A stretch of DNA of 64,000 nt, taken from positions 310,001-374,000 of the forward strand of contig NZ_JAPRAQ010000005.1 in NCBI RefSeq assembly GCF_029989365.1. Reading direction: 5' to 3'. The position numbers and the translations under genes were made by a program. The notes under the pieces are model-generated. The model was not told where the DNA came from. It made no database searches and saw nothing but the letters and a program-made list of their open reading frames with translations. The first letter of the stretch is position 1. Each line of letters starts with the position of its first letter. Below are positions 47,011 to 55,502 of the stretch, piece by piece. Source of the DNA: Bradyrhizobium sp. Arg816. Lineage in GTDB: Bacteria; Pseudomonadota; Alphaproteobacteria; Rhizobiales; Xanthobacteraceae.

Positions 47011-47124
47011 GATGCGGGCAGTGAATCAGGCATAAAAACCACCATCGCGCTCTTTCGCGTCCTGTCCGCTCGATCGGGCAATCAACGACTCCCGGGCAGC
47101 CTAGGGCGCGAGAGCCGGACGAAT

Positions 47125-47138
47125 TTGAGAGGCATCAA
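47125..47138 (-). promoter_or_regulatory. Box 3: TTGA-N6-TCAA operator upstream of wzx
   Basis: TTGAGAGGCATCAA on the plus strand. Reading towards the flippase gene, TAGGCT begins 22 bases after the box, a good -10 position. Confidence 0.7.
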
Positions 47139-47213
47139 TAACGGTTTAGGCCGGTCAATCGTGGCCGACTGTGCCGGTGCAGAATTCGCTGGCGGCCGGC
47201 CAGGTTCGTGCTG

Positions 47214-48407
47214 TCAAGCGAGTTGTTCGGTGGTGCCTCGCCTCAAGCGACGCAGGCGGGCGGCGAGAAGCGGAGGACAAAGGGCGACAGCAACGAAGCG
47301 AAGGATGGCCTGCAGGCTTACGCCGCGAAAATCCCGGCGGAACTGCCAAGCCACGCTCGCCATCTCCGCGATGCTCGCCCCGCCCTTGCGGAAATCGGTC
47401 AACGTGATCAGTCCCCGACGTGCAAAGCAGCGCCTGGCCTGGAGCTGGATGGTCTTGCGCAGCTGCATGTCCTGCACACAGGATCCCGCGGTGTGCGCGA
47501 TCAGATCGGCGACCTTGCGACCGTCCTCCAGCAGCTGTTCCACTCCCAGTCGAGCCGTCTCGGAATCGTCGTGATAGGTGTAGGTCGCGCAAGCTTCGTT
47601 GACGAGACCGGCCTTGCCGAGAAGAAGCAGCGGTGCCCATGCGGCAACGTCGGCGGTGTGTGGCAGATCCAGCGGGATGCCGCCACGCTCGCGCAGGAGG
47701 TCGGTGTTCATCATCACGCCGCATACATTGACGGTGATCTGGTCGGTCAGGAATGCATTCAGAATCGTGGCTCCGTCCCGGACGCCGGTATCGAGAGTCC
47801 GGCTGGCGCGCGGAGGGCGCGTCTGGCCGAGCGAGGCCGCATGCAGATTGCTCAGCGTGATGACGACTGGAAGTTGCGGCTGTTGTTCGATGAGGGCGAC
47901 GCATCGCTCGAGCAGAGAAGGCATGATTCTGTCGTCATCGGAGACGAGAATGATGTAATCGCCGCGGGCATTCGCGACACATGCATTCCAGTTCGGAAGC
48001 AGGCCGATGTTCGTTTCCTGGGTGATGACGCGCAGCCGCGGATCGCTGAATTCGCCCGGGATCCGTGCGGTATCGTCCGGCGACGCATTGTTCGAAACGA
48101 GAACCTCGAAATGAGGGTAGGTCTGCGCCAGCGCCGATGCGATGCATCCCTTCAGGAGTGCGGCCCGGTTATACGTGGGAATTGCGATCGTCACGTAAGG
48201 ATGGCCTGTCGCGGTTGGAAGCGCGCGATCGGCGGCCGCACCGGCATGATTGTGCGGGGGAAACTCCACGATGTTTGCCGAATTTGCCGTGGGATGTGGG
48301 ATCATCCGACGTGTCGCCGCGTCAATCGCCATGAGGCGCTTGATCTCGCCCGACCTAGTTTCCGATCGGAAGTAGAATTGCTCGGATGCACGGCCGGCTC
48401 CTTCCAC
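47214..48407 (-). CDS. Glycosyltransferase family 2
   Basis: The GT-A domain starts near residue 70: YVTIAIPTYNRAALLKGCIA, VLVSNNASPDDTARIPGEFS, and the metal motif IILVSDDDRIMPSLLERCVA. A helical C-terminal part follows, with a membrane-associated Arg-rich end (LCPPLLAARLRRLRRGT). The length is 397 residues from GTG 48407; ATG 48332 is an alternative start. It adds one sugar of the repeat unit. It has its own box 93 bp upstream (48498-48511). Confidence 0.88.
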   Translation of the reverse strand: MEGAGRASEQFYFRSETRSGEIKRLMAIDAATRRMIPHPTANSANIVEFPPHNHAGAAADRALPTATGHPYVTIAIPTYNRAALLKGCIASALAQTYPHFEVLVSNNASPDDTARIPGEFSDPRLRVITQETNIGLLPNWNACVANARGDYIILVSDDDRIMPSLLERCVALIEQQPQLPVVITLSNLHAASLGQTRPPRASRTLDTGVRDGATILNAFLTDQITVNVCGVMMNTDLLRERGGIPLDLPHTADVAAWAPLLLLGKAGLVNEACATYTYHDDSETARLGVEQLLEDGRKVADLIAHTAGSCVQDMQLRKTIQLQARRCFARRGLITLTDFRKGGASIAEMASVAWQFRRDFRGVSLQAILRFVAVALCPPLLAARLRRLRRGTTEQLA

Positions 48408-48497
48408 GTGTGAGATCGCGCAACGGCGTCATGGACGGCGAACAGCATCATTCTGGGCGCGCCCGGGGTCATCTAAACTGCGGCAGGCCGGGCCGAG

Positions 48498-48511
48498 TTG
48501 ACGGCTATCAA
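48498..48511 (-). promoter_or_regulatory. Box 4: TTGA-N6-TCAA operator upstream of the second GT gene
   Basis: TTGACGGCTATCAA. Towards the GT gene it is followed by CTCGG and by TTAGAT 22 bases on. Confidence 0.75.
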
Positions 48512-48534
48512 TTCCGTCTCTCGAAGCAAAAACG

Positions 48535-48557
48535 GGGCGCCGTGAAAAACGGCGCCC
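48535..48557 (-). terminator. Rho-independent terminator of the 829-residue protein gene
   Basis: GGGCGCCGT (48535-48543) and ACGGCGCCC (48549-48557) form a perfect 9-bp stem with a five-base loop. On the minus strand it is followed by CGTTTTTG. It lies 32 bp after the stop at 48589. Confidence 0.9.
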
Positions 48558-48588
48558 GCGAACTTGGTTCTATCCCGTCGCCGGAAAG

Positions 48589-51078
48589 CTAGTGTTGGGC
48601 GGGCAAGGAGAGCGTCTGCGCGAGTGAAGCGTTCGGGTCGGTTACAAGCGGCCCGTTCGTCACTGCGCTGGTTTTGGTCGCATCGGTCGCACTATATTGG
48701 CTCATCAACGCGACCGCCTGGTTTGCAGTGTTCAGCAGCGACGCCGAGGCAGAGCCTGCCGGCTTCGCAACCAAAGACACGTTGTCGTAGAGCGCACCGA
48801 GCCCGTCACTGCTCTGGCCCGCAACTTCGCGGAACGTCACGCGGTCCTGTCCGCCCGTGCCGGTCACCGTGAAATCATAATTCTTCCACGTGCCGTCCGG
48901 CGGTACCACTCCGACGACCGATCCGTTCCAGAGCACTTCGATCGAGCAGGTCGAGCTTGTGAACCCCGGCCGCGAACGCGCGTCGAGGGAAAGAACGTAC
49001 TGCTGCCCGGCCACGGTTTTCACATCCTGGTAAAGTCCGTCGCGGGCTCCAGCGTAGTCCAGTTCGCCGAAATTGACGCCGTCGGTTGCCTTCACGCCAT
49101 TCAGATTGTTCCAGAGCTCGATGGTTCCGCCACTGATGGCGTGCCAGCCCGGAATGGCATCGAAGGCACCCCAGCGGCCGTCGAGGAGGGGCGCCAGCGA
49201 AGAGGATTCGAACGATCCGTTCACCAGAAGGTTCTTGTCCGCTGACTGTGGCGGTGGATCGACCGGCTTCGCCGTGGCGGTGAGCTGGATGTTGTCGTAC
49301 ATGGCACCGAGGCCGTCGCTGCCCTGGCTGACGACTTCGCGGAAGGTCAGGCGATCATTGCCGCCGGTGCCTACGACGTTGAAGTCGTAGGTGTCCCAGG
49401 TGCTACCGGGCGGGACGGTCGCAATGACCGAGTTATTCCACAATATCTCGATCGAGCAGGTCGCGCCGGTGAAGCCGGGTCGCGAGCGAGCATCGAAAGA
49501 CAGTTGGTAAGTTTGTCCGGCGACGGTCTTCACGTCCTGGTAGAAGCCATCTCGCGCACCGGCATAGTCGAGCTCACCAAAATTGCCGCCGTCGGTCGCC
49601 TGGACGCCACCGAGGTTGTTCCAGAGTTCGATCGTTCCGCCGGAGATCGCAGTCCAGCCCGCCACCGACTGGAACGCACCCCAACGGCCGTCGGCGAAGG
49701 GCGCGAGAGTCGTTGCCTCGAACGATCCGTTGACGAGCAGGTTCTTGCCATCTGCCGGTGGCGAAGTGACGGGGCCGCCCACGGTCACGTTCAGGGCAGC
49801 AGATTTCGTGCTGACGTTACCCGCGGCGTCAGTGGCCATCGCTGCAAAAGCGTGGCTGCCGGCCGCCAATTGGCCCGTTGTCAGGCTCCAGGCGCCGCTC
49901 GCGTCAGAAGTGGCCGTGCCAATCACGATCGTTCCCTCGACGACCCTGACCGTGCTGCCGGCTTCCGCCGCGCCGCTCAACGTCAACTGCCCGGTGTTCG
50001 TCGTCTTGGCCGCGGCGGTAACAGCACCCGGTGCCGTGATCGTGGGGGCCGCCGGCGCCAGCGTATCCACGCGCATGCTGAGCGAAGCGGATGTGCGACT
50101 GACGTTGCCCGCCGCGTCCGTGGCGGTTGCGGTGAAGGCGTGATTGCCGTCCGACAATTGGGCCGTGGTCAGGCTCCAGCTGCCACTTGTACCGGCTTTG
50201 GTCGTGCCGACCACGGTGGAGCCTTCAAGCACCTTGATGGTGCTGCCCGCCTCAGCCGTTCCGCTCAACGTCAATTGCTTGGCGTTGGTGATCTTGTCTC
50301 CGGTGGTACCTGTGTCCGGCGAAATCGTCGCTATCGTGGGCGCTGCCGGAGCCAACGTGTCGGGAGACGTGACCGGGGGCGTTTGAGGAGATCCAAGCAG
50401 CGGCGGCGGCAAGTCTGCCTGGAACGCCGTAGTGCTCAGGGAATAGTAGCCGATCGTCTTCCACTGGGTCGAAAGCTCAACCCAGTTGCTGCCTCCGACA
50501 CCTGGATTGTTGCTGTGGTCGGCAAGAAATGGTGCCGTGCCGTTGCGCCACCAGTCCACGCCGACCATGCCCACCAGCTTCGCGTTGGCGTCGGTCGTTC
50601 TCATGTCCATCTGGACGTAGACGCCGTCGACCGTACCGGCCGCGTAGGTGCCGCGCGATCCATACCAGAAATGATCGTTGTATCCGGTCGTCGGCGCATC
50701 AAAGCTCGCCGCTCCGTTCGACAGGCGGGTCACCGTCATCGGGTATGCCGAATTACCCGCGAAGTCAGAGACGAAATGGCCGCCGCCGATGCCAAGCTTC
50801 GACTGGTCCTGGACCAGCACCCACTGACCGGTCTCCTTGATGTGCACGTAGGTGACTGCCTTGGCGACTTCGACGTCAGCGCTTGGAGACGCAGGAGCAC
50901 CTTCTTCCGTATAGACCTGGCCCCAGCCTTCCACCGCGGTGAAGCCGGCCGGCGGTGTCATCTGACCGCCGGGATTCCAACCCTTGTACCAACTGTAGCT
51001 GTGCGGAACACCCGCAGGAAACGCCTCGCTCTGCCCGAGCGTGTTCTGTTTGATCAGCTCTGATAACGAAATCCCCAT
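48589..51078 (-). CDS. Large modular protein: shared domain, two Ig-like repeats and two LLVNGSFE modules (paralogue C)
   Basis: ATG 51078 follows GGAAGG. No signal peptide is visible; it starts MGISLSELIKQNTLGQSEAF. Residues ~1-230 are the shared domain (FTAVEGWGQVYTEEG, GQWVLVQDQSKLGIGGGHFV, TYAAGTVDGVYVQMDMRTTD, MVGVDWWRNGTAPFLADHSN, NPGVGGSNWVELSTQWKTIG). Two bacterial Ig-like repeats follow (~245-425; GNVSRTSASL and GNVSTKSAAL). Then come two tandem ~165-residue modules, each starting NLLVNGSFE and containing GTIELWNNL, DGxNFGELDYAGARDG and YDFxVxGTGGxDRxTFREV, similar to carbohydrate-binding DUF642-type folds. The C-terminus is short and unstructured. It reads as an extracellular sugar-binding protein of the locus; a type I secretion route is possible but no exporter is seen. 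A strong terminator follows. Confidence 0.8.
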   Translation of the reverse strand: MGISLSELIKQNTLGQSEAFPAGVPHSYSWYKGWNPGGQMTPPAGFTAVEGWGQVYTEEGAPASPSADVEVAKAVTYVHIKETGQWVLVQDQSKLGIGGGHFVSDFAGNSAYPMTVTRLSNGAASFDAPTTGYNDHFWYGSRGTYAAGTVDGVYVQMDMRTTDANAKLVGMVGVDWWRNGTAPFLADHSNNPGVGGSNWVELSTQWKTIGYYSLSTTAFQADLPPPLLGSPQTPPVTSPDTLAPAAPTIATISPDTGTTGDKITNAKQLTLSGTAEAGSTIKVLEGSTVVGTTKAGTSGSWSLTTAQLSDGNHAFTATATDAAGNVSRTSASLSMRVDTLAPAAPTITAPGAVTAAAKTTNTGQLTLSGAAEAGSTVRVVEGTIVIGTATSDASGAWSLTTGQLAAGSHAFAAMATDAAGNVSTKSAALNVTVGGPVTSPPADGKNLLVNGSFEATTLAPFADGRWGAFQSVAGWTAISGGTIELWNNLGGVQATDGGNFGELDYAGARDGFYQDVKTVAGQTYQLSFDARSRPGFTGATCSIEILWNNSVIATVPPGSTWDTYDFNVVGTGGNDRLTFREVVSQGSDGLGAMYDNIQLTATAKPVDPPPQSADKNLLVNGSFESSSLAPLLDGRWGAFDAIPGWHAISGGTIELWNNLNGVKATDGVNFGELDYAGARDGLYQDVKTVAGQQYVLSLDARSRPGFTSSTCSIEVLWNGSVVGVVPPDGTWKNYDFTVTGTGGQDRVTFREVAGQSSDGLGALYDNVSLVAKPAGSASASLLNTANQAVALMSQYSATDATKTSAVTNGPLVTDPNASLAQTLSLPAQH

Positions 51079-51764
51079 TTCACCTTCCCAGTCTTTCGAT
51101 TTTTTGGATGTGAGACAGCACTCAAGGCTGACCGCGGATTGCGAGGCCAGAAGGAGCGCCGACGTCACGTCGTTCGCGCCTACCAAACGCTGTTTCTGCT
51201 GATACTCGACAGGTGCAAGAATCGGCCTGACGCCCTGCGGCCATTAACTCGCATTACGAAATCGGACTTGCCGAATCACTCTGAGCCTTTCCCGAAAGGA
51301 TGAACTAAGCTGCGATAAAGTTCAATCACGAGGCGCAATGAAATCCACGTAGCTCCACGTGATTGCACTCATTTCGAGCAGCGACTGTCACAAGCAGCGA
51401 CCTGCAACAGGGTTAACGCTTGCAACAGAATCTGTCGTCAATGTGATTGATTTGTTGCGGAATGGGGTAGCACTGAGGCACTCCTCCATCATTGCTGGAT
51501 CATCGCGATATCTGCCTCAAGAGGCAGCAGGGCCTGTTTAATTGCCACCGCCGCTATCGCGAGGAAATACCGCTTGTTTTCGTCTTTCGTGCGTCGTGGG
51601 CTGGTCGCATGTTGGGCGCATCGCGTCGAATTGTCCTGCCTCGGTGTGCCGCATGGCTCCTCTGACATTTGAAACTTCGCGCATCGGCATTTCCTGACGA
51701 ATGCGATCCTCGCCATCCCTGCGACGAGAGGTATTCGCGTCTGCCGCCGCTGCACCGCTCATTA
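51079..51764. other. Intergenic 0.7 kb
   Basis: No gene or family motif on either strand. It must hold the promoter of the 829-residue protein gene. I looked for a TTGA-N6-TCAA box directed at it and did not find an exact one. Confidence 0.45.
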
Positions 51765-51778
51765 TTGAGCATCGTCAA
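51765..51778 (+). promoter_or_regulatory. Box 5: TTGA-N6-TCAA operator upstream of the acyltransferase-AKR fusion
   Basis: TTGAGCATCGTCAA, followed by CTCGA and by TAAGCG 22 bases on. The gene start is at 51860. Confidence 0.7.
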
Positions 51779-51859
51779 CTCGACTGGAAAGCTCGGGATT
51801 AAGCGGGAAGGCTGGCGTCTCTTCGGTGGTTCGAAGTGGTTCGAGACGGAAGGCATCAC

Positions 51860-54028
51860 GTGATCGGCTTTCGCGCACAGACCGGAATTTCGAATGTCGT
51901 GTCGGATTGGCTCGATCTCGCACGCGGCCTTGCGGCAGTCGAAGTCCTGGCATTTCATTCCTATCAGCTGATGTTCATGGAGAAGCTGCCGGACGAGAGT
52001 TACGGTCCGGAAATCAGAGCGGTCTATTCCATGCTGTGGGCAATCAGCGCGAATGGCCCCGCGGCCGTCCTCGTGTTCTTCGTCCTGAGCGGGTATCTCG
52101 TCGGTGGGCCTGCCTTGGTCAGAAGCTCGCAAGGACGGCTGAACGCCGTCGATTATTTCTCCGCGCGCCTATCGCGTCTCTACCTCGTTCTCCTGCCGGC
52201 GCTGACGATATCCTTTTGCCTGTACATCTCGGCACGGCAGTCGACGGGGTGGCAGACCTACGTGTCCTCGCACCAGGATGTCTATAACAGTGCGCTCATT
52301 TTCCGCGCGCCTGTCAGTGCGGCGGCCGCGATCTGCAACGGCCTGTTTCTCCAGTCGATAGCCTGTTCGGAATTCGCGGGAAATGCCGCCCTCTGGAGCC
52401 TGTCGAACGAATTCTGGTACTATGTGCTGTTTTTTGCGCTGATCTCGGTGCGCAAGAAGCCAGCTTACGTCACAATGATCGTCGTCGTCTTCGGGCTGTT
52501 TGCGCTCGCAGAGCATCACGACGACAGCGGCACGCATGTGGGTCTGAAGTTCATCTTTTTCTTTTTCATCTGGTGCCTCGGCGTGATCGCCTACGCGTTG
52601 GTTGCGCCGGCCTGGGCGTGGTGCTGCGGCTTCCTGTTGAGTGCAACGGGACTGTATCTTCTCACAATGAAGGGCCTCTTCCCGCAATGGGCCGCGTTCA
52701 GCATGGCGGTCGGATTGGGCACAACCGCAGTCATTGTCGCCATAGACCATCTGAAGGTATCGCTGCCCTCATTTCTTCGCGCCGGCAGGGAGTTCGCAAA
52801 GTTCAGCTTTTCCCTTTATGCGATTCACTATCCGATCCTGCTGCTCCTGAACGCCACAGTCGCCAGTGATCGCCAGGAATTCACCTTCGCTTCGGTCGGA
52901 CTCAACGCAAGTTTCATCCTGTCGTGCCTGCTCACCGCGACCATCTTCTATTTTATGTTCGAAAGCCGTACGCTGGCCGTCCGTGACTGGCTGAAGGCCG
53001 TGATGGTTCGCAGTTGGGCAGGTGGGCGCGCTTTCCAATCGGCAGTGATTGCCTCCATGCCATACGCCTTGGCGTCCGATCGTGGCGTGGCTGGGCCGGC
53101 TACTACTGCTTTTGGAATGGCGCCGAGGCAAGCAGAGCCGCCGCAGGAGCACCTCGCTGCAGCTGCAGCGCAAGTCCCGATGGTTCTGTTGAACGACGGC
53201 CAGGCACTGCCTCAACTCGGCCTCGGGGTCTGGCAGATCGACAACGCGATCGCGCCGGAGGTCGTCACATCCGCGATCAACGCTGGCTATCGTTTGATCG
53301 ACACGGCTGCGGGTTATGGGAACGAGAGCGGCGTTGGCACGGCCCTCAGACGGGCAAGAAACCAGTTCTACATCACGACAAAGCTTCGCAACGAGAATCA
53401 GGGATACGACCGGACGATGCGGGCGTTCGAGGCGAGCGCAGCGAGATTGCAGGTCGACATCGTCGATCTCTATCTGATCCATTGGCCATGCCCACAACAG
53501 GGCGCTTATCTCGAGACCTGGCGCGCGCTCGTCGAGCTCCAGAAACAGGGATGCGTCCGGTCGATCGGCGTATCGAACTTCATGGCCGATCATCTGGAGC
53601 GTATCATCCACGAGAGTGGCGTCGTACCGGCGGTGAACCAGATTGAGCTGCATCCAGCGTTCCAGCAGCGCGAGCTGCGGAACATCCACGAGCGCTATGG
53701 CATCGTGACGCAGGCGTGGAGTCCGCTCGGGCAGGGCGCGGCTCTCGCCGACCCGAGGATATCGGCCATTGCGGAACGGTGCGGCCGTTCGCCTGCGCAG
53801 ATCGTGCTTCGCTGGCACCTCGAAAATGGCACAATTGCGATACCGAAGTCAGCGAATGTGGCCCGTATGGCCGAGAACATCGACTTGTTCGGGTTCGAGT
53901 TGACCAGCGATGATCACGCCGTCATTTCGAGGCTCGACCGGCATGATGGAAGGATCGGCCCCGATCCGGCAGCTTACGGTCGCATTGGCCTGCTTCGCCG
54001 ACTAAGCCGCCGTATCTCGAGGTCCTGA
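51860..54028 (+). CDS. Acyltransferase-3 domain fused to an aldo/keto reductase
   Basis: GTG 51860 has GGAAGG at 51848-51853; the frame is open from 51836. Residues ~15-380 form a membrane acyltransferase with about ten helices (WLDLARGLAAVEVLAFHSYQ with the conserved His, VLVFFVLSGYLVGGP, ALWSLSNEFWYYVLFFALIS, FAKFSFSLYAIHYPILLLLN). A Pro/Ala linker of about 50 residues leads to a full aldo/keto reductase (~435-710): LPQLGLGVWQIDN, RLIDTAAGYGNE with Asp and Tyr, ITTKLRNEN with Lys, IVDLYLIHWPCPQQ with His, and the cofactor end IPKSANVARMAENI. All four catalytic residues are present. No stop or start lies between the halves. A reductase tied to a membrane acyltransferase could prepare or trim a substrate for sugar decoration. 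Confidence 0.88.
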   Translation: MIGFRAQTGISNVVSDWLDLARGLAAVEVLAFHSYQLMFMEKLPDESYGPEIRAVYSMLWAISANGPAAVLVFFVLSGYLVGGPALVRSSQGRLNAVDYFSARLSRLYLVLLPALTISFCLYISARQSTGWQTYVSSHQDVYNSALIFRAPVSAAAAICNGLFLQSIACSEFAGNAALWSLSNEFWYYVLFFALISVRKKPAYVTMIVVVFGLFALAEHHDDSGTHVGLKFIFFFFIWCLGVIAYALVAPAWAWCCGFLLSATGLYLLTMKGLFPQWAAFSMAVGLGTTAVIVAIDHLKVSLPSFLRAGREFAKFSFSLYAIHYPILLLLNATVASDRQEFTFASVGLNASFILSCLLTATIFYFMFESRTLAVRDWLKAVMVRSWAGGRAFQSAVIASMPYALASDRGVAGPATTAFGMAPRQAEPPQEHLAAAAAQVPMVLLNDGQALPQLGLGVWQIDNAIAPEVVTSAINAGYRLIDTAAGYGNESGVGTALRRARNQFYITTKLRNENQGYDRTMRAFEASAARLQVDIVDLYLIHWPCPQQGAYLETWRALVELQKQGCVRSIGVSNFMADHLERIIHESGVVPAVNQIELHPAFQQRELRNIHERYGIVTQAWSPLGQGAALADPRISAIAERCGRSPAQIVLRWHLENGTIAIPKSANVARMAENIDLFGFELTSDDHAVISRLDRHDGRIGPDPAAYGRIGLLRRLSRRISRS

Positions 54029-54121
54029 GGCAGCGGGGCTCCTGGTCCTCATGGTTTCCGGTTGCCCGACGCCGGCTGGATGGGCAGACGGAGCCGGCGG
54101 CTTGGAAGGTGCTATGCGGAC

Positions 54122-55246
54122 TCACGCGGGCCGGCGAAACAGCGAGCTCCACGCGGTGAGGAGGATGTACCGCGAGCGATCCGCGAGTACGGAAACGAAC
54201 GCCAGGATCGGTTTTTTCTCCGCCATAACCCTGGATTCGAGCAGGTGCCAGGATGCAATCGCGAATATCGAAGTCACGGCAAGGCTGAGGCCAAAATTGA
54301 CGTACCAGATGCGGTGGTTCGGCAGCAGCTCGGCCACCGTTTGTTGGACGGGAAATCCGTAGAGATAGATGCCGTACGAGTAGTCGGCCACTCGGGTGAC
54401 AGGTCCAATCTTGAAATTGAGCAGTCCGAGATACACCGTGAAATAACTGACGAAGAGTGCGGCGAGATCCTCCCCGGCGCGGCTGGAGGCGAGCACGGAA
54501 GCAGCGAAGCCAACCAGGCTGATCAATAGCCGCCAGCGCGAATACACAATCCGAGTTCGATTCAGGAACAGCGCCACTCCGCACAGGAAGGCGAGAACCA
54601 GCATCCGGCCCGGCGGCGCGGCGGGCGAGGCGGGCTTCGCCCCCACAATGTCTCGCAACGCCATCGCGATGACGACGAACAGGACTGCGAACAGGAAGAG
54701 CCGGTGCCGTTTCGTCAGGCCGATCAGCGCGGCCACGCTGATGACAACATAGCATTCGAGTTCGTGCGGGACGGTCCAAAGCTGGCTGTTCACCATGTTT
54801 GGTACGGGCAGGTCGGAAAAGACACCCGGCAGATAGAAGTGAATGTCACCGATCGTATTGAGAAAGTAACGGAAGAAGTCCGTGTCGGTGAAATATTGCG
54901 ACAAAGTGAGATCCGTGAAGAGCGGGCCGATCAGAACGGCAGAGATCAGGACTTCCGCCGTCAAGGCGGGGAATATCCTGATGACCCGCAAAGTGACGAA
55001 TGCCGGAAGGCTGTTTCGCTCGAGGCTTCCGGCAACGAGGAATCCGCTGAGAGCAAAAAAGGCGGGAACGATAACCCAGACCACTGGCTTCAATGGGCCG
55101 CCGTAGAACCATTGTTCGGCGGGCAAGCCGTAGCAGACCGCGACCGAGTGCCAGAGGATGACGGCGACCGATAGCGAGATACGCAAGAGATCGAAGCCCG
55201 CGGGCCTGCCCTTCGCCGCTTCCCACTTGTCGCCGACCGATGTCAT
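54122..55246 (-). CDS. Acyltransferase-3 family membrane protein
   Basis: Start ATG 55246 with GGAAAG upstream; the frame could reach 55408 but two operator boxes lie in that extension. The 374-residue protein has ten helices with FDLLRISLSVAVILWHSVAV (R..H pattern), VIVPAFFALSGFLVAGSLER, LRVIRIFPALTAEVLISAVL and NSQLWTVPHELECYVVISVA. It is the third sugar acyltransferase of the locus. Box 6 (55314-55327) is 68 bp upstream, followed by TATTCG. Confidence 0.9.
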   Translation of the reverse strand: MTSVGDKWEAAKGRPAGFDLLRISLSVAVILWHSVAVCYGLPAEQWFYGGPLKPVVWVIVPAFFALSGFLVAGSLERNSLPAFVTLRVIRIFPALTAEVLISAVLIGPLFTDLTLSQYFTDTDFFRYFLNTIGDIHFYLPGVFSDLPVPNMVNSQLWTVPHELECYVVISVAALIGLTKRHRLFLFAVLFVVIAMALRDIVGAKPASPAAPPGRMLVLAFLCGVALFLNRTRIVYSRWRLLISLVGFAASVLASSRAGEDLAALFVSYFTVYLGLLNFKIGPVTRVADYSYGIYLYGFPVQQTVAELLPNHRIWYVNFGLSLAVTSIFAIASWHLLESRVMAEKKPILAFVSVLADRSRYILLTAWSSLFRRPA

Positions 55247-55313
55247 CGCGCTTTCCGCTTGGGTGGCGGGCGTCCGCCTCGATCCTCGAATATCGGTGGC
55301 GCCGATCGGCAAG

Positions 55314-55327
55314 TTGATGAACGTCAA
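55314..55327 (-). promoter_or_regulatory. Box 6: TTGA-N6-TCAA operator upstream of the acyltransferase gene
   Basis: TTGATGAACGTCAA. Towards the acyltransferase gene it is followed by CTTGC and by TATTCG 22 bases on. Confidence 0.75.
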
Positions 55328-55394
55328 ATCGTCGCACTGGTGAACGCGTCGCGACAGGGCAGCGCACGGCGTCGATCGATGTCGCCCTCCCGAG

Positions 55395-55408
55395 TTGACG
55401 ATCATCAA
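55395..55408 (+). promoter_or_regulatory. Box 7: TTGA-N6-TCAA operator upstream of rfbF
   Basis: TTGACGATCATCAA, followed by CTTGA and by TACGGT 22 bases on. It forms a divergent pair with box 6, 67 bp away. Confidence 0.75.
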
Positions 55409-55502
55409 CTTGATCGTGCCCCAGCGACCTACGGTCCAGGCTGCGCCATCCGAAACTGCAGCGATGCATGTTTCGGTGGGGAACCCAGCACAGGAGATCC
55501 CT

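Noticed and set aside
49504..51063. Long plus-strand ORF (519 codons) opposite the 829-residue protein
   Set aside because: It is the antisense shadow of a repetitive gene: the codon bias is in the other strand, it has no RBS and is rich in Arg and Gly.
48589..51078. RTX-type calcium repeats in the 829-residue protein
   Set aside because: The repeats are Ig-like and LLVNGSFE modules; no GGxGxDxUx nonapeptides are present.
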